Shown piece after piece: positions 63,300 to 64,000 of a stretch of 64,000 bases of DNA. The translations under genes were made by a program, and so were the position numbers. The first letter of the stretch is position 1. Every line of letters starts with the position of its first letter. This DNA is from CBDBBY01 sp965203795 (lineage in GTDB: Bacteria; Pseudomonadota; Alphaproteobacteria; Rhodobacterales; Rhodobacteraceae): the NCBI GenBank assembly GCA_965203795.1, contig OZ241915.1, positions 3,224,001 through 3,288,000 on the forward strand, given 5' to 3'. The notes below the pieces were generated by a model that saw only the letters and a program-made list of their open reading frames with translations, ran no database searches and had not been told where the DNA came from.

Positions 63300-64000
63300 A
63301 ACCATTCAGCAACGCTATCGCGTCCCTGCCGGCGGTCGCGGCGGCAATCGCGCTTTCGACCGGGATGTCGACGGCTTGGGCGCAGTCTGCCGCGGATCGG
63401 GCGGTCGAAGCGGCAAAGCAGTACGCTGGCACCACCCTGAACGTGTTCTACGAGGCGGGCCTGCAGCCGCTGGATCCCAAGAACTTCACCGGCCCGATGT
63501 GGGAGGAGCTGACCGGAATCAAGATCAACGTGATCGAGGCGCCGCTCGACCAGATGTTCACGAAGATCATGCAAGCGCATCGCGCGGGGTCTGGTGCCTA
63601 CGACGTTCTGAACGTCGTGCCGAACCAGATGCCGGACCTTGCTCTTGCCGGCGCGCTGGAGCCGCTGGACGGTTTCGTCGACAAGCATGGCTATCGGGAC
63701 GAGCTGGCCCTGATCGCCCCCGTCTACCGCGACAACCAGATGGAGGTCGAAGGAACGATTTACGGCCTGCCTGACGATGGAGACGTCCTGATCCTGTACT
63801 ACCGCAAGGACCTGTTCGAAGATCCGGAGAACATGGCCGAATTCAAGGCCAAGCACGGCTACGACCTCGCGCCGCCGACAACGTGGCAGGAGTTCGCGGA
63901 AATCGGCCAGTTCATCACCGACAGGTACGCGCCGGACATCTACGGCGCCGGCATGCTTCGGCAGCCCGGCAACGCGCAGTACCTCCTGCAGGAGCGATTC
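63296..64000 (+). CDS. ABC transporter extracellular solute-binding protein, family 1 (sugar type), partial
   Basis: The window ends within this gene after 235 codons. The N-terminal signal (MKPFSNAIASLPAVAAAIAL ending STAWAQ) is followed by a type I solute-binding fold: YAGTTLNVFYEAGLQPLDPK, GIKINVIEAPLDQMFTKIMQ, DVLNVVPNQMPDLALAGALE and VEGTIYGLPDDGDVLILYYR. Such proteins bind sugars or sugar acids in the periplasm. AGGAGG precedes ATG 63296, which overlaps the apnO stop, so it belongs to the apionate operon and probably brings in apiose, apionate or a related compound. Permease genes are expected beyond the window. Confidence 0.85.
   Translation, partial: MKPFSNAIASLPAVAAAIALSTGMSTAWAQSAADRAVEAAKQYAGTTLNVFYEAGLQPLDPKNFTGPMWEELTGIKINVIEAPLDQMFTKIMQAHRAGSGAYDVLNVVPNQMPDLALAGALEPLDGFVDKHGYRDELALIAPVYRDNQMEVEGTIYGLPDDGDVLILYYRKDLFEDPENMAEFKAKHGYDLAPPTTWQEFAEIGQFITDRYAPDIYGAGMLRQPGNAQYLLQERF

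Noticed and set aside
1..64000. CRISPR arrays
   Set aside because: I saw no regularly spaced direct repeats of 20-40 bases anywhere and no cas genes.

Overview
This window is a G+C-rich (roughly 60%) bacterial chromosome segment, most likely from an alphaproteobacterium. The evidence is gene content and order: DUF2125-like, pmbA, DUF4170, waaA and lpxK in one run; DUF3576, leuS, lptE, holA in another; and mutY next to DUF721 and a DsbA-like thioredoxin. Lipid A/Kdo and LPS-export genes show a Gram-negative envelope. I cannot name the genus.

Layout. (1) 0.1-7.2 kb: a peptide/opine-type ABC transporter (Tat-exported binding protein, two permeases, one fused double ATPase) followed by an MlrC/M81-family metallohydrolase. 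(2) 7.2-24 kb: an accessory region with a decayed IS21 relic, a mutated ImmA/IrrE-like protein, two tandem paralogous AAA ATPases, a RecQ-phosphoribosyltransferase fusion split by an IS630-family element and followed by a DprA-like gene, a Gabija/class 2 OLD pair (gajA-gajB), and an IetA-like AAA ATPase with a broken partner. (3) 24-28.8 kb: a CocE-type hydrolase, then iolC-iolB-iolJ-like genes of myo-inositol catabolism. (4) 28.9-32.4 kb: a selD fusion convergent with mnmH/selU, and tRNA-Arg(CCU). (5) 32.4-50.2 kb: core genes for DNA repair, LPS, protein maturation, leucyl-tRNA synthesis and the pol III delta subunit, plus an orphan DNA methyltransferase, an SDR and a RutE-like reductase. (6) 51-58 kb: a ParB-like/ABC-ATPase fusion with an overlapping TOPRIM gene, then two IS5-family copies flanking a secreted alpha/beta hydrolase. 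(7) 57.8-64 kb: a probable D-apionate catabolic operon (lactonase, RuBisCO-like protein, DUF1537 kinase, oxidoisomerase) running into a sugar-binding ABC component cut by the window edge.

How the parts work together. The catabolic modules (peptide, inositol, apionate) are tightly packed operons with ATGA or similar overlaps, each near a transporter or hydrolase. The two accessory islands carry several ATPase/nuclease systems of the kind found in phage-defence islands; they are in part visibly more A+T-rich, and several members are damaged. The most interesting items are the RecQ-PRTase/DprA pair, whose frame is restored exactly by removing the IS630 element, and the ParB-ATPase/TOPRIM pair, which resembles OLD/PARIS logic but has a ParB-like front end I do not recognise from a named system. 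All functional calls rest on motif reading by eye, without database searches.
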